Of a stretch of 11,974 nt of DNA, positions 1 through 6,209 are shown piece after piece. The DNA lies in contig CAJOMT010000030.1 in the NCBI GenBank assembly GCA_905235815.1, positions 1 to 11,974 of the forward strand. The letters are read 5' to 3'. How positions within the stretch are numbered: the first letter of the stretch is position 1; each line of letters opens with the position of its first letter. The notes under the pieces are model-generated. The model was not told the origin of the DNA and ran no database searches. It saw nothing but the letters and a program-made list of their open reading frames with translations. The stretch is from an uncultured Clostridia bacterium (GTDB lineage: Bacteria; Bacillota; Clostridia; Christensenellales; Borkfalkiaceae). The translations under genes and the position numbers were made by a program.

Positions 1-195
1 TTTATTTTCATAATCGTCCAACGCAATGGAAATTATGTGATCGGGGGCAACGCCGTTTTCTATCAGATGATTGCGAAATAGTTTAAACAGAAGGTAAGAC
101 TTTCCCGAGCGGCGAACGCCGGTAATAATCTTCACTAATCCGTTCTTTTTGTGTTGTATTAACTTATTCAAGTAAAAATCGCGTTTAATTTCCAT
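1..195 (-). CDS. AAA-family ATPase, DUF4143-type (N-terminal fragment, runs off window)
   Basis: Only the first 65 codons are present; the rest lies beyond the left edge. The start is the ATG at 195-193, the first in frame after a good promoter. Seen: a P-loop, GVRRSGKS, at about residues 26-33, preceded by a hydrophobic strand (VKIIT), and then a strand ending in ALDDYENK. This layout (K/R-rich start, G-V-R-R-x-G-K-S Walker A, then a strand with D-D/E) is typical of the large family of prokaryotic ATPases with a C-terminal DUF4143 nuclease-like domain, which are often linked to mobile or toxin-antitoxin-like contexts. The C-terminal domain cannot be seen, so the subfamily is inferred. The ribosome binding site is weak (CGGGA about 8 bases upstream). 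The gene appears to be transcribed alone from the promoter at 225-253. Confidence 0.8.
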   Translation of the reverse strand, partial: MEIKRDFYLNKLIQHKKNGLVKIITGVRRSGKSYLLFKLFRNHLIENGVAPDHIISIALDDYENK

Positions 196-224
196 ATCTT
201 AATCCCGTTATATTATTTACGTAT

Positions 225-253
225 ATTATACCCTTATATAAAGTAAAAGTCAA
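225..253 (-). promoter_or_regulatory. Sigma-A-type promoter for the AAA ATPase gene
   Basis: On the minus strand, TTGACT (253-248) and TATAAT (230-225) are separated by exactly 17 bases. Five of six -35 bases and all six -10 bases match consensus. Predicted transcription starts near 218, about 23 bases before the ATG at 195. Confidence 0.75.
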
Positions 254-364
254 TGGCCTATTGAGAATTTTTGTAGAAAGTTACAATTTTTTGATTTATA
301 AGCCATAAAAAATAGTCATTTCTGAAGATTTGGAAAGTTCAACCTTGTTTTCACACGATGCACC

Positions 365-400
365 AAGAGGGCGGAGCCGAAATATCGGCTCCGCCCTCTT
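365..400. terminator. Perfect 16-bp GC-rich hairpin, possible bidirectional terminator
   Basis: The arm aagagggcggagccga (365-380) and its exact reverse complement (385-400) enclose a 4-base loop (aata). On the plus strand the stem is followed by a short T-containing tail (tttgcattt); on the minus strand the tail is poor. It lies downstream of the leftward veg gene, after a first hairpin, so it could back up termination. It could also be a copy of a dispersed intergenic palindrome; one window cannot tell. Confidence 0.5.
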
Positions 401-431
401 TGCATTTCCGACCATTGATAGGCTATATGTA

Positions 432-465
432 AAGCGAGTTCGCTTCAAATGAAACGAACTCGCTT
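432..465 (-). terminator. Hairpin downstream of veg, likely terminator
   Basis: Arms aagcgagttcg (432-442) and cgaactcgctt (455-465) pair perfectly over 11 bp. After one mismatch, three more pairs extend the stem to a 4-base loop. It begins 33 bases past the veg stop. The plus-strand flank ends in gctttttag, a better U-tract than the minus-strand flank (tacata), so termination of the leftward transcript is plausible but not textbook. Confidence 0.5.
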
Positions 466-497
466 GCGCTTTTTAGTCTTATTTGGTTTTTGCTTTG

Positions 498-734
498 CTA
501 CGCCCTTTTTACCGTAACCGCACCGCACATAACTTCGGAATACGAAAAACTCGTTTTCCCGTTAAATTCTCCGTACGGTAAAACCGTAAACAGCGCCGGA
601 TAGACGTTCGTAACCTTGCCTTTGTAACTTATAAATTTGTTTCTTCCTAAATTTACCTTTACGTTTACGTCGGCGTTTATGAAACTGCCTATCTCTTGTT
701 TCACGGAAGTGATATTTTTCGAGGTCTTAATCAT
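498..734 (-). CDS. veg: Veg-family protein
   Basis: A 78-residue protein matching the Veg family (DUF1021) of Bacillota. Seen: the family core of a lysine-rich start, then LGRNKFISYKGKVTNVYPALF followed by FSYSEVMCGAVTV. This parallels the GGRRK...G...YPSVFV...SYSYADILTETV pattern known from Bacillus subtilis Veg. Length is close to the usual 75-90 residues. Veg is a small, SH3-like beta-rich cytoplasmic protein, highly expressed in B. subtilis and reported to stimulate biofilm formation; its biochemical role is unsettled. The ATG at 734 gives a start that aligns with the family, although no clear Shine-Dalgarno precedes it (gataatcccgat). The gene lies 44 bases after the zinc-ribbon gene with no terminator between, so the two are probably co-transcribed and translation may depend partly on that transcript. 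Confidence 0.85.
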   Translation of the reverse strand: MIKTSKNITSVKQEIGSFINADVNVKVNLGRNKFISYKGKVTNVYPALFTVLPYGEFNGKTSFSYSEVMCGAVTVKRA

Positions 735-778
735 ATCGGGATTATCGACCGAAAATCAGATTTTTATACCCTTAAATG

Positions 779-1300
779 TTAAAAATCTTCTTCGTCATCT
801 TCCTCTTCTTCTTCGTCCTCGTCGTAGCCCTCTCCTGCATCTACGTACTCGAAATCGTCCTCATCGTCCGCACTCGGCTCGAAGAATTCTTCCTCTTCCT
901 CGTTTTCGTCGTCGAAAAGTTCCTTCGCTTCCTCTTCTTCGAGTTCGGATAAGGACATCATCTCTTCTTCGTCGCCCTTGTTGCTTATTGCGTCCTTTTC
1001 ATCTTCATCGAGGAAGTTTCTCCACTCTTCGTCGCTTTCGGGATCGACGTCGGCCTCGGGTTCCATCATCAGTTTCTCCCCTGCCTCCTCTTTACATTCC
1101 CTACACATACTTTCGCCGTAATCCATATAATTACGCTTGCATACGGGACAAAGTACTTGCTCCGGCTCTTGATCGTCATCGTCGAGCGCAACGAACTTTA
1201 TCGGAGAATCGAGTTTCAGTTCTGCTTTACATACGTCGCAATATTTCTCGGTGTCCGACATATAGTTTAAATCACAACGTGGACATTTAATATATTTCAT
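779..1300 (-). CDS. Double zinc-ribbon protein with very acidic C-terminal tail
   Basis: A 173-residue protein whose function I do not recognise. Seen: two similar four-cysteine units, CPRC...CDVC (Cys6, 9, 21, 24) and CPVC...CREC (Cys51, 54, 66, 69). Both have CxxC pairs 11 residues apart and share an NYM after the first pair, so they look like a tandem duplication, each expected to bind one zinc ion. From about residue 80 to the end the chain is mostly Asp and Glu, ending in long acidic runs, with no membrane segment or signal peptide. Such tails are usually disordered and can mimic nucleic acid or bind basic partners; that is inference. The start is firm: AAGGAGGAAAT lies directly before the ATG. 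It has its own promoter (1336-1364), follows the five-gene operon by about 90 bases, and leads into veg. Confidence 0.8.
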   Translation of the reverse strand: MKYIKCPRCDLNYMSDTEKYCDVCKAELKLDSPIKFVALDDDDQEPEQVLCPVCKRNYMDYGESMCRECKEEAGEKLMMEPEADVDPESDEEWRNFLDEDEKDAISNKGDEEEMMSLSELEEEEAKELFDDENEEEEEFFEPSADDEDDFEYVDAGEGYDEDEEEEEDDEEDF

Positions 1301-1302
1301 AT

Positions 1303-1311
1303 TTCCTCCTT
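1303..1311 (-). promoter_or_regulatory. Strong Shine-Dalgarno of the zinc-ribbon gene
   Basis: AAGGAGGAA on the minus strand lies immediately upstream of the ATG at 1300. It is one of the strongest ribosome binding sites in the window and fixes the start of the zinc-ribbon protein. Confidence 0.8.
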
Positions 1312-1335
1312 AGCGGTTTCGTAGTCAGCGGAATT

Positions 1336-1364
1336 ATTATAGACATATTATATGAATTTGTAAA
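1336..1364 (-). promoter_or_regulatory. Sigma-A-type promoter for zinc-ribbon gene and veg
   Basis: Minus strand TTTACA (1364-1359) and TATAAT (1341-1336) with a 17-base spacer. It lies between the end of the upstream ABC operon (1391) and the zinc-ribbon ATG (1300), so the zinc-ribbon and veg pair can be expressed independently. No convincing leftward terminator separates it from the ABC gene, so read-through from the large operon is also possible. Confidence 0.75.
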
Positions 1365-1390
1365 CTGTTTTTACACGGTTTTTAAAAATT

Positions 1391-3121
1391 TTATAATTTT
1401 TTTTCTAAAACCGAAAATTGACTGCTATATATTTCATTATATAGCCCTTTTTTCGCCAAAAGTTCCTCGTGCGTGCCTTGCTCTACGACGTTCCCTTTGT
1501 TCATAACGAGAATTACGTCCGCATTCCTTATCGTCGAAAGCCTATGCGCCACCATAAACGAGGTTTTCCCTTTGGTTAAATAATTGAATGCAGATTGAAT
1601 TTTCATTTCCGTTCTCGTATCGATGTTCGACGTCGCCTCGTCCAATATCAGCATCGGCGGCAAAGCGAGCATCACCCTCGCTATACATATAAGTTGCTTT
1701 TGCCCTTGCGATAGTCCGTCGTCGCTTATAACCGTATCGAGACCGTTTGACAGCCTTTCGATAAACCCGTCTAACATGACGTTTTTAAGAGCGGCCATTA
1801 TCTCATCGTCGGTAGCGTCGGGTTTTCCCAACTTTACGTTATCCCTTATGCTGGCGTTTCTTATCCACGTTTCTTGTAAGACCATTCCGAAATTCTTTCT
1901 TAAATCCTTTCTCTTGACGTCTTTTATGGGCGTTTCGCCTATTATTATTTCTCCGCTGTTCACGTCGTAAAAACGCATCAATAGGTTTATAAGCGTCGAT
2001 TTTCCCGCTCCCGTAGGGCCTACTATCGCTACCTTTTTGCCGCTCGGTACGTCGAGATTGAAATCCTTTATCAGCGGTTTGTCGCTGTAAGAAAAATCAA
2101 CGCTTATAAAACGCACGGCGCCCAATTCTACGGCGCTCTCTCCGTCGTCTTGTTCTGTCGGTTCTTCTATAAGGTCGAAAAGTCTGTCCGCACTCGCTTT
2201 CGCACTCGAAAGTTCGGTCAAAATAGAAGATATATCGTTGAAAGGCTTGGTGTAGCGAGTTGCAAAACTCAGCAATGTGATTATAACCCCTGCGGTTATC
2301 GCCGCATTGCCGCTTAAAGCGAGCAGTGCGCCCACGAACGCTACCGAAGTATACACAACCGAATTTATAAATCTCGTAGTCGGATTAGTCAATGACGAGA
2401 AAAACGTCGCCTTGAACGCACTTACTTTAAGCCTGCCGTTCAATTCGTCAAATCTATCTTTAAAAACTCTCTCGCCGTTATTTACCTTTATCTCGTGTAA
2501 GGAAGATAAACTCTCCTCTATAAGCGAACTCTCCTCGCCGTAGTCTTTTGCTTGTTCTTTAAAATAACGGTAAGAGCGTTTAGTTATAAACCCTGCGGTA
2601 AATATCGAAAGAGGCGTTACCAATGCGACCACGAGCGCCACTAACGGGCTTATCACTATCATACAAACGAGCGTGCCTATTATCGTCAAAACACTGCTGA
2701 ACAATTTGGAAAAGCCTAAAATCAGTCCGTCGGATACCCTGTCTGCATCGCCTATTTCCACGCTCATTATATCTCCGACGGGGCGACGGTCTATTTGTTT
2801 AAGCGGTACTCTTTGAAGATTGTTAAACGCTTTATCCCGAAGATTTTTGGTAACTCCGTTTGCTATCCTATTGCTTAAAATTTCGGTAAGCCACTCGCTT
2901 AACGCCCCTACCGCCAAAATCAAAGCGGCAATCCACAATAAATCGACAAGTTTGAGTTGGCCCGCTTTTCCGATTGCGATACAATCTATCGCCTTTCCGT
3001 AAATTATCGGCAAAGCGAGGTTCGCCGCAACGCTTAACGCAGAAAATATGAGCAAAACGATCAGTAGCGCTTTATATTGTTTCAAATACCTTTTAAGTCG
3101 AGAAAAGAAATTGCTTTTCAT
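1391..3121 (-). CDS. Heterodimeric ABC exporter, half with intact catalytic site
   Basis: A 576-residue type IV (ABCB-like) half-exporter: an N-terminal six-helix membrane domain (helices roughly at 17-42, 58-82, 138-158, 159-180, 252-270 and 273-295) followed by a nucleotide-binding domain. Seen: Walker A GPTGAGKS (368-375), Q-loop Gln416, signature LSQGQ (470-474), Walker B LILDE with catalytic Glu495, and switch His526. The second residue of the LSGGQ signature pair is Gln instead of Gly, as expected of the partner that donates a weakened signature to a degenerate ATP site. The start chosen is the ATG at 3121, which overlaps the upstream stop as ATGA and has GAGAGGG upstream. An in-frame ATG at 3172 would add 17 residues lying inside the upstream gene and is unlikely. 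It is the last gene of the five-gene operon. Substrate unknown; related pairs (BmrCD, LmrCD, TM287/288) export drugs or peptides. Confidence 0.9.
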   Translation of the reverse strand: MKSNFFSRLKRYLKQYKALLIVLLIFSALSVAANLALPIIYGKAIDCIAIGKAGQLKLVDLLWIAALILAVGALSEWLTEILSNRIANGVTKNLRDKAFNNLQRVPLKQIDRRPVGDIMSVEIGDADRVSDGLILGFSKLFSSVLTIIGTLVCMIVISPLVALVVALVTPLSIFTAGFITKRSYRYFKEQAKDYGEESSLIEESLSSLHEIKVNNGERVFKDRFDELNGRLKVSAFKATFFSSLTNPTTRFINSVVYTSVAFVGALLALSGNAAITAGVIITLLSFATRYTKPFNDISSILTELSSAKASADRLFDLIEEPTEQDDGESAVELGAVRFISVDFSYSDKPLIKDFNLDVPSGKKVAIVGPTGAGKSTLINLLMRFYDVNSGEIIIGETPIKDVKRKDLRKNFGMVLQETWIRNASIRDNVKLGKPDATDDEIMAALKNVMLDGFIERLSNGLDTVISDDGLSQGQKQLICIARVMLALPPMLILDEATSNIDTRTEMKIQSAFNYLTKGKTSFMVAHRLSTIRNADVILVMNKGNVVEQGTHEELLAKKGLYNEIYSSQFSVLEKKL

Positions 3122-4818
3122 AGCGTTCCCTCTCTTTGTTGCGACAATTCTATTTCTCTGTATTCGCCGCAAGAACTCATAAGTTCTTCGTGCGTGCCTA
3201 TCCCCACTATTCTGCCGTTTTCAAGCACGATTATCTTATCCGCACTTTTTACGGACGCCGTGCGCTGCGAAACGATAAATACCGTGGGCTTATAGTCAAG
3301 GTCTGCTATCGCCTTTCTGAGTTTCAAATCGGTGAGATAATCCAAAGCGGAAGAACTGTCGTCCAATATAAGTATTTCGGGCTTTTTTACGATCGCTCTT
3401 GCAATCTCTATCCTCTGCTTTTGTCCGCCCGAAAAATTTCTGCCGCCTTGTTCCACTTCGGCGTAAATTCCACCCTTTTCCGCTACTATATCGCCCGCTT
3501 GCGCTATATTTAAGGCAGAAATTATATCTTCGTCGGTGGCGTTTTTATTGCCCAATAAAACGTTGGATTTTATCGTACCTTTATATATAGTCGGCTTTTG
3601 CAAGGCTATCCCGATTTTTTCCCTTAAAACTTCGGGAGAATATTCTCTTAAATCTTTGCCGCAGAGCGAAACCGATCCGCCGCTTACATCGTACAGCCTC
3701 GGCAATAAATTCACGAGCGTGGATTTGCCGCTGCCCGTTCCGCCTATAATGCCTACCGTTTCGCCCTTTTCTACCGAAAACGTTACGCCGATAAGCGCTT
3801 CCGTTCCGCCGTAGCGCACGTCTACCGAGTCGTATTTTATGTAATCGCTGCTCTTAGCGCTTTCACAAGCACATTCTTCGTCTTTTTCGTTCAATACGCT
3901 TTGAATCCTCTTTCCGCAAGCCAGCGAACGGGTAATTACAACGGCAAGGTCCGCAAATTTTATAAGTTCGACCAAAATTTGCACCATATAATTGTACAAG
4001 GCAACTACACGGCCCTGCGTAAGCGCACCTTCCTCAACCCTTATTGCGCCCACATATATCAAGGCGATCACGCCTAAATTTACCAGCGCAAAGGTAAGAG
4101 GGTTCAAAAGCGACGATACTCTTGCCGCCGAATTTTGCAGTTTTCTTTGCGTCGCCGTTTTGCGTTCGAACTCTTTCGTTTCATTATCTTCGATACCGAA
4201 CGCCCTTATCACCCTTACTCCCGTTAAATTTTCACGGGCTGTCAACGATACGGAATCGAGTTCTTTCTGCGCTTTGCCGTATTTCGGAATAGATATACGC
4301 ATAATAACGGCTACGACTAAGGCGAGCAAAATTATTACAGCCACAAATATAAGTCCGACTTTGACGTCGATAAGAAGCGCCGCTATCAGCGAGCCGAATA
4401 CTATACACGGCGATCGGAGTAGCAATCTCAAAGTTAAATTTATACCGTTTTGTATCTGGTTTATATCGCTCGTCATTCGGGTTATCATAGCCGCAACGCC
4501 TATTTTGTCCGTTACCTTTGACGGCGAATTCAAAAGTTTATCGTATAGGTCTCCCCTCAATTCCGATGCGAACCCCGTCGCCGCACGTGCGGAAAAATAT
4601 TGTCCCGCTATCGAAAAGGCAAGCCCGACTACGCCCAATAAAAGCATTAACGATACGTCGATATATACAGCCGCTTTGTCTCCGCCGTTTACGCCTTTAT
4701 CGATTATATTCGCCACGAGTACGGGAATAAGCAGTTCGAGTATCGCTTCCGAAAGTTTCAACAAGGGGGCTAACACTGCGTCTTTTTTGTACTTTGAAAA
4801 ATATCTTAACATCTTCAT
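3118..4818 (-). CDS. Heterodimeric ABC exporter, half with degenerate catalytic site
   Basis: A 566-residue half-exporter with the same layout as its downstream partner: six membrane helices (about 15-40, 52-75, 130-150, 152-175, 237-260 and 270-297) and then a nucleotide-binding domain. Seen: Walker A GGTGSGKS (359-366), Q-loop Gln407, intact signature FSGGQ (462-466), and Walker B ILILDD, where Asp487 replaces the catalytic glutamate. The switch residue is Gln518 instead of His (VSQRT). These two substitutions are the known marks of the non-catalytic subunit of heterodimeric exporters; its intact signature would serve the partner's active site. The ATG at 4818 overlaps the MoxR stop as ATGA. 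A second ATG two codons on (4812) is better spaced from GGAAG and could be the true start. Together with 1391-3121 it should form one inner-membrane exporter. Confidence 0.9.
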   Translation of the reverse strand: MKMLRYFSKYKKDAVLAPLLKLSEAILELLIPVLVANIIDKGVNGGDKAAVYIDVSLMLLLGVVGLAFSIAGQYFSARAATGFASELRGDLYDKLLNSPSKVTDKIGVAAMITRMTSDINQIQNGINLTLRLLLRSPCIVFGSLIAALLIDVKVGLIFVAVIILLALVVAVIMRISIPKYGKAQKELDSVSLTARENLTGVRVIRAFGIEDNETKEFERKTATQRKLQNSAARVSSLLNPLTFALVNLGVIALIYVGAIRVEEGALTQGRVVALYNYMVQILVELIKFADLAVVITRSLACGKRIQSVLNEKDEECACESAKSSDYIKYDSVDVRYGGTEALIGVTFSVEKGETVGIIGGTGSGKSTLVNLLPRLYDVSGGSVSLCGKDLREYSPEVLREKIGIALQKPTIYKGTIKSNVLLGNKNATDEDIISALNIAQAGDIVAEKGGIYAEVEQGGRNFSGGQKQRIEIARAIVKKPEILILDDSSSALDYLTDLKLRKAIADLDYKPTVFIVSQRTASVKSADKIIVLENGRIVGIGTHEELMSSCGEYREIELSQQREGTL

Positions 4819-6209
4819 CTTCCAAGTATTTCCTTAGCTCGTTTCTCTAAATCTTCACCTATCAATAATTCATCGTTTAATCTGTAAAATTCTTCCGAAC
4901 CGAATTCGGCTAAAAACGCAACGAAGTCCTCGCTCGCTATCATTCCCGAAAGTGCCGAGGTGAGTTCCTGTTTTTTACCCAAAACCCGCTCGCCAAATAG
5001 CAAAACGTTATCCGTCTTCTTTGCGCCCTCTTTGCCGAAATTTTCATAATATTTTCTTTCTTCTTCCGCTTTTTTTATCGGGTTATCGTCGTTTAATACG
5101 CCGATAACCGACTTATAGACCGCTTTTTTGCGGCGACTCGCACTCATCGCCTTGTTTTCGTAATAAGTCGCTCTCGCCTTAAAATCTCCGCCGTTTTTCA
5201 AAGAGGCGATCTCGTCGTCTATAATTTTCAGCGCCTCGGATAATATCATCGTGCTTTCCGCAATCGCTATCACTTTCGACTTTAATATTTCGGAAATCGC
5301 ATATCTTTCTTCGAACGAGGCACTGCTCAAATCGAGAGTTAAAGTTCCGTTTTCTATACCGTCGCCGCTATAAACTTCTTTGTACTTACCGAACATTTTG
5401 TAATAGGAATAAAATGCGGAAGAAATTTCTTCGCACTGCAAATACTCAAAGATAAACGGCGGAGTAACTTCTATTCCCGAATTTTCGTATTCTTTAAGCG
5501 CTAAGGATAAGTCCTCCCAGCCTCTCGGCGTAACGAACTCAAACCCGTCCAAAGTCTTTTCAGCCTTGAATAAATAATCTCTGTTCAGTGCCAAAAACGA
5601 ACTTATAGCCTCATGTATGGCATTGTTTGCGGCGTACAGACTGAACGCCTCGTAGTCCGGTTCGACGACTATTTTTTTAACTCTGTCGAGCGTAACCATA
5701 TCGAGTTCATTCACGGATTTATTGTATTCTCTCGGGTTTCCGGCAGAACAAAGTATCCAGCCGTCCGGAATCTTATGCGGGCCGAATTTTTTATTCTGCA
5801 ACAGTTCGAGCATTGCCGGCGCTAACGTTTCGGATACGCAATTTATCTCGTCGATAAACAATATCCCCTCTTTTTTGCCCTGCTTTTCGATTGCGTCGTA
5901 AACGGATGCGACTATTTCGCTCATAGTGTATTCCGTTACGGAATACTCCTTGCCGCCGTACGTTTTTTTAGTAATGAACGGAAGTCCTATCGCCGATTGA
6001 CGGGTGTGGTGAGTTATAGTATAGCCTACGTAGCCGATGTCGAGTTCTTCGGCAATCGCACTCATTATCGCCGTTTTACCTATTCCGGGCGCTCCTATCA
6101 ATAGTATCGGGCGCTGTTTGCCGATAGGTATGACGTAATCTCCGTCTTGCTTTTTAAGATAAATTCTAACGGCGTTTTTTATTTCAGTTTTAGCCTCAGC
6201 TATGTTCAT
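4815..6209 (-). CDS. MoxR-type AAA+ ATPase
   Basis: A 464-residue cytoplasmic AAA+ protein of the MoxR/AAA_5 type, the ATPase partner of VWA proteins. Seen: Walker A GAPGIGKT (39-46), Walker B ILFIDE (116-121), sensor 1 Asn158 in SAGNP, a candidate arginine finger Arg176 in TLDRV, and sensor 2 Arg229 in TPRGW. The core ends near residue 250. The remaining 210 or so residues are helical and charged, with an RRKKAVYKSVI stretch (359-369) also found in the VWA neighbour. MoxR ATPases act as hexameric chaperones that, with VWA proteins, help insert metals or remodel target complexes. The start at 6209 is well supported: GGAGGT lies 6 bases upstream, inside the end of the VWA gene, whose TAA directly abuts the ATG. 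The stop overlaps the first ABC gene. The target is not evident from the sequence; the coupled exporter is the obvious candidate. Confidence 0.88.
   Translation of the reverse strand: MNIAEAKTEIKNAVRIYLKKQDGDYVIPIGKQRPILLIGAPGIGKTAIMSAIAEELDIGYVGYTITHHTRQSAIGLPFITKKTYGGKEYSVTEYTMSEIVASVYDAIEKQGKKEGILFIDEINCVSETLAPAMLELLQNKKFGPHKIPDGWILCSAGNPREYNKSVNELDMVTLDRVKKIVVEPDYEAFSLYAANNAIHEAISSFLALNRDYLFKAEKTLDGFEFVTPRGWEDLSLALKEYENSGIEVTPPFIFEYLQCEEISSAFYSYYKMFGKYKEVYSGDGIENGTLTLDLSSASFEERYAISEILKSKVIAIAESTMILSEALKIIDDEIASLKNGGDFKARATYYENKAMSASRRKKAVYKSVIGVLNDDNPIKKAEEERKYYENFGKEGAKKTDNVLLFGERVLGKKQELTSALSGMIASEDFVAFLAEFGSEEFYRLNDELLIGEDLEKRAKEILGR

Larger units (their letters stand above)
196..497. 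other. Non-coding region with promoter and two hairpins
   Basis: This stretch separates the leftward AAA gene from the leftward veg gene. It holds the AAA promoter (225-253), an AT-rich stretch with no recognisable gene (about 254-364), a 16-bp perfect hairpin (365-400) and a second hairpin (432-465). No open frame with a credible ribosome binding site and no tRNA-like fold was seen. Confidence 0.6.

Noticed and set aside
637..1290. Long open frame on the plus strand (217 codons) opposite veg and the zinc-ribbon gene
   Set aside because: It is Arg/Pro/Leu-rich with no recognisable domain and no ribosome binding site. It is explained by the reverse complement of the acidic codons of the zinc-ribbon gene.
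1362..1381. Small hairpin after the ABC operon as its terminator
   Set aside because: The 7-pair stem relies on a U-G pair on the plus strand and becomes a C-A mismatch on the minus strand. There is no leftward U-tract, and it overlaps the -35 of the zinc-ribbon promoter.
3122..3172. Upstream ATG extending the 576-residue ABC half by 17 residues
   Set aside because: The extension lies inside the upstream coding sequence, while the ATG at 3121 forms the ATGA overlap seen at other junctions of the operon and has a ribosome binding site.
3992..4837. 281-codon plus-strand open frame opposite the degenerate ABC half
   Set aside because: The minus strand encodes a clear ABC membrane domain with conserved motifs. 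The plus-strand product is Ser/Thr/Ile-rich with no family signature or start signals.
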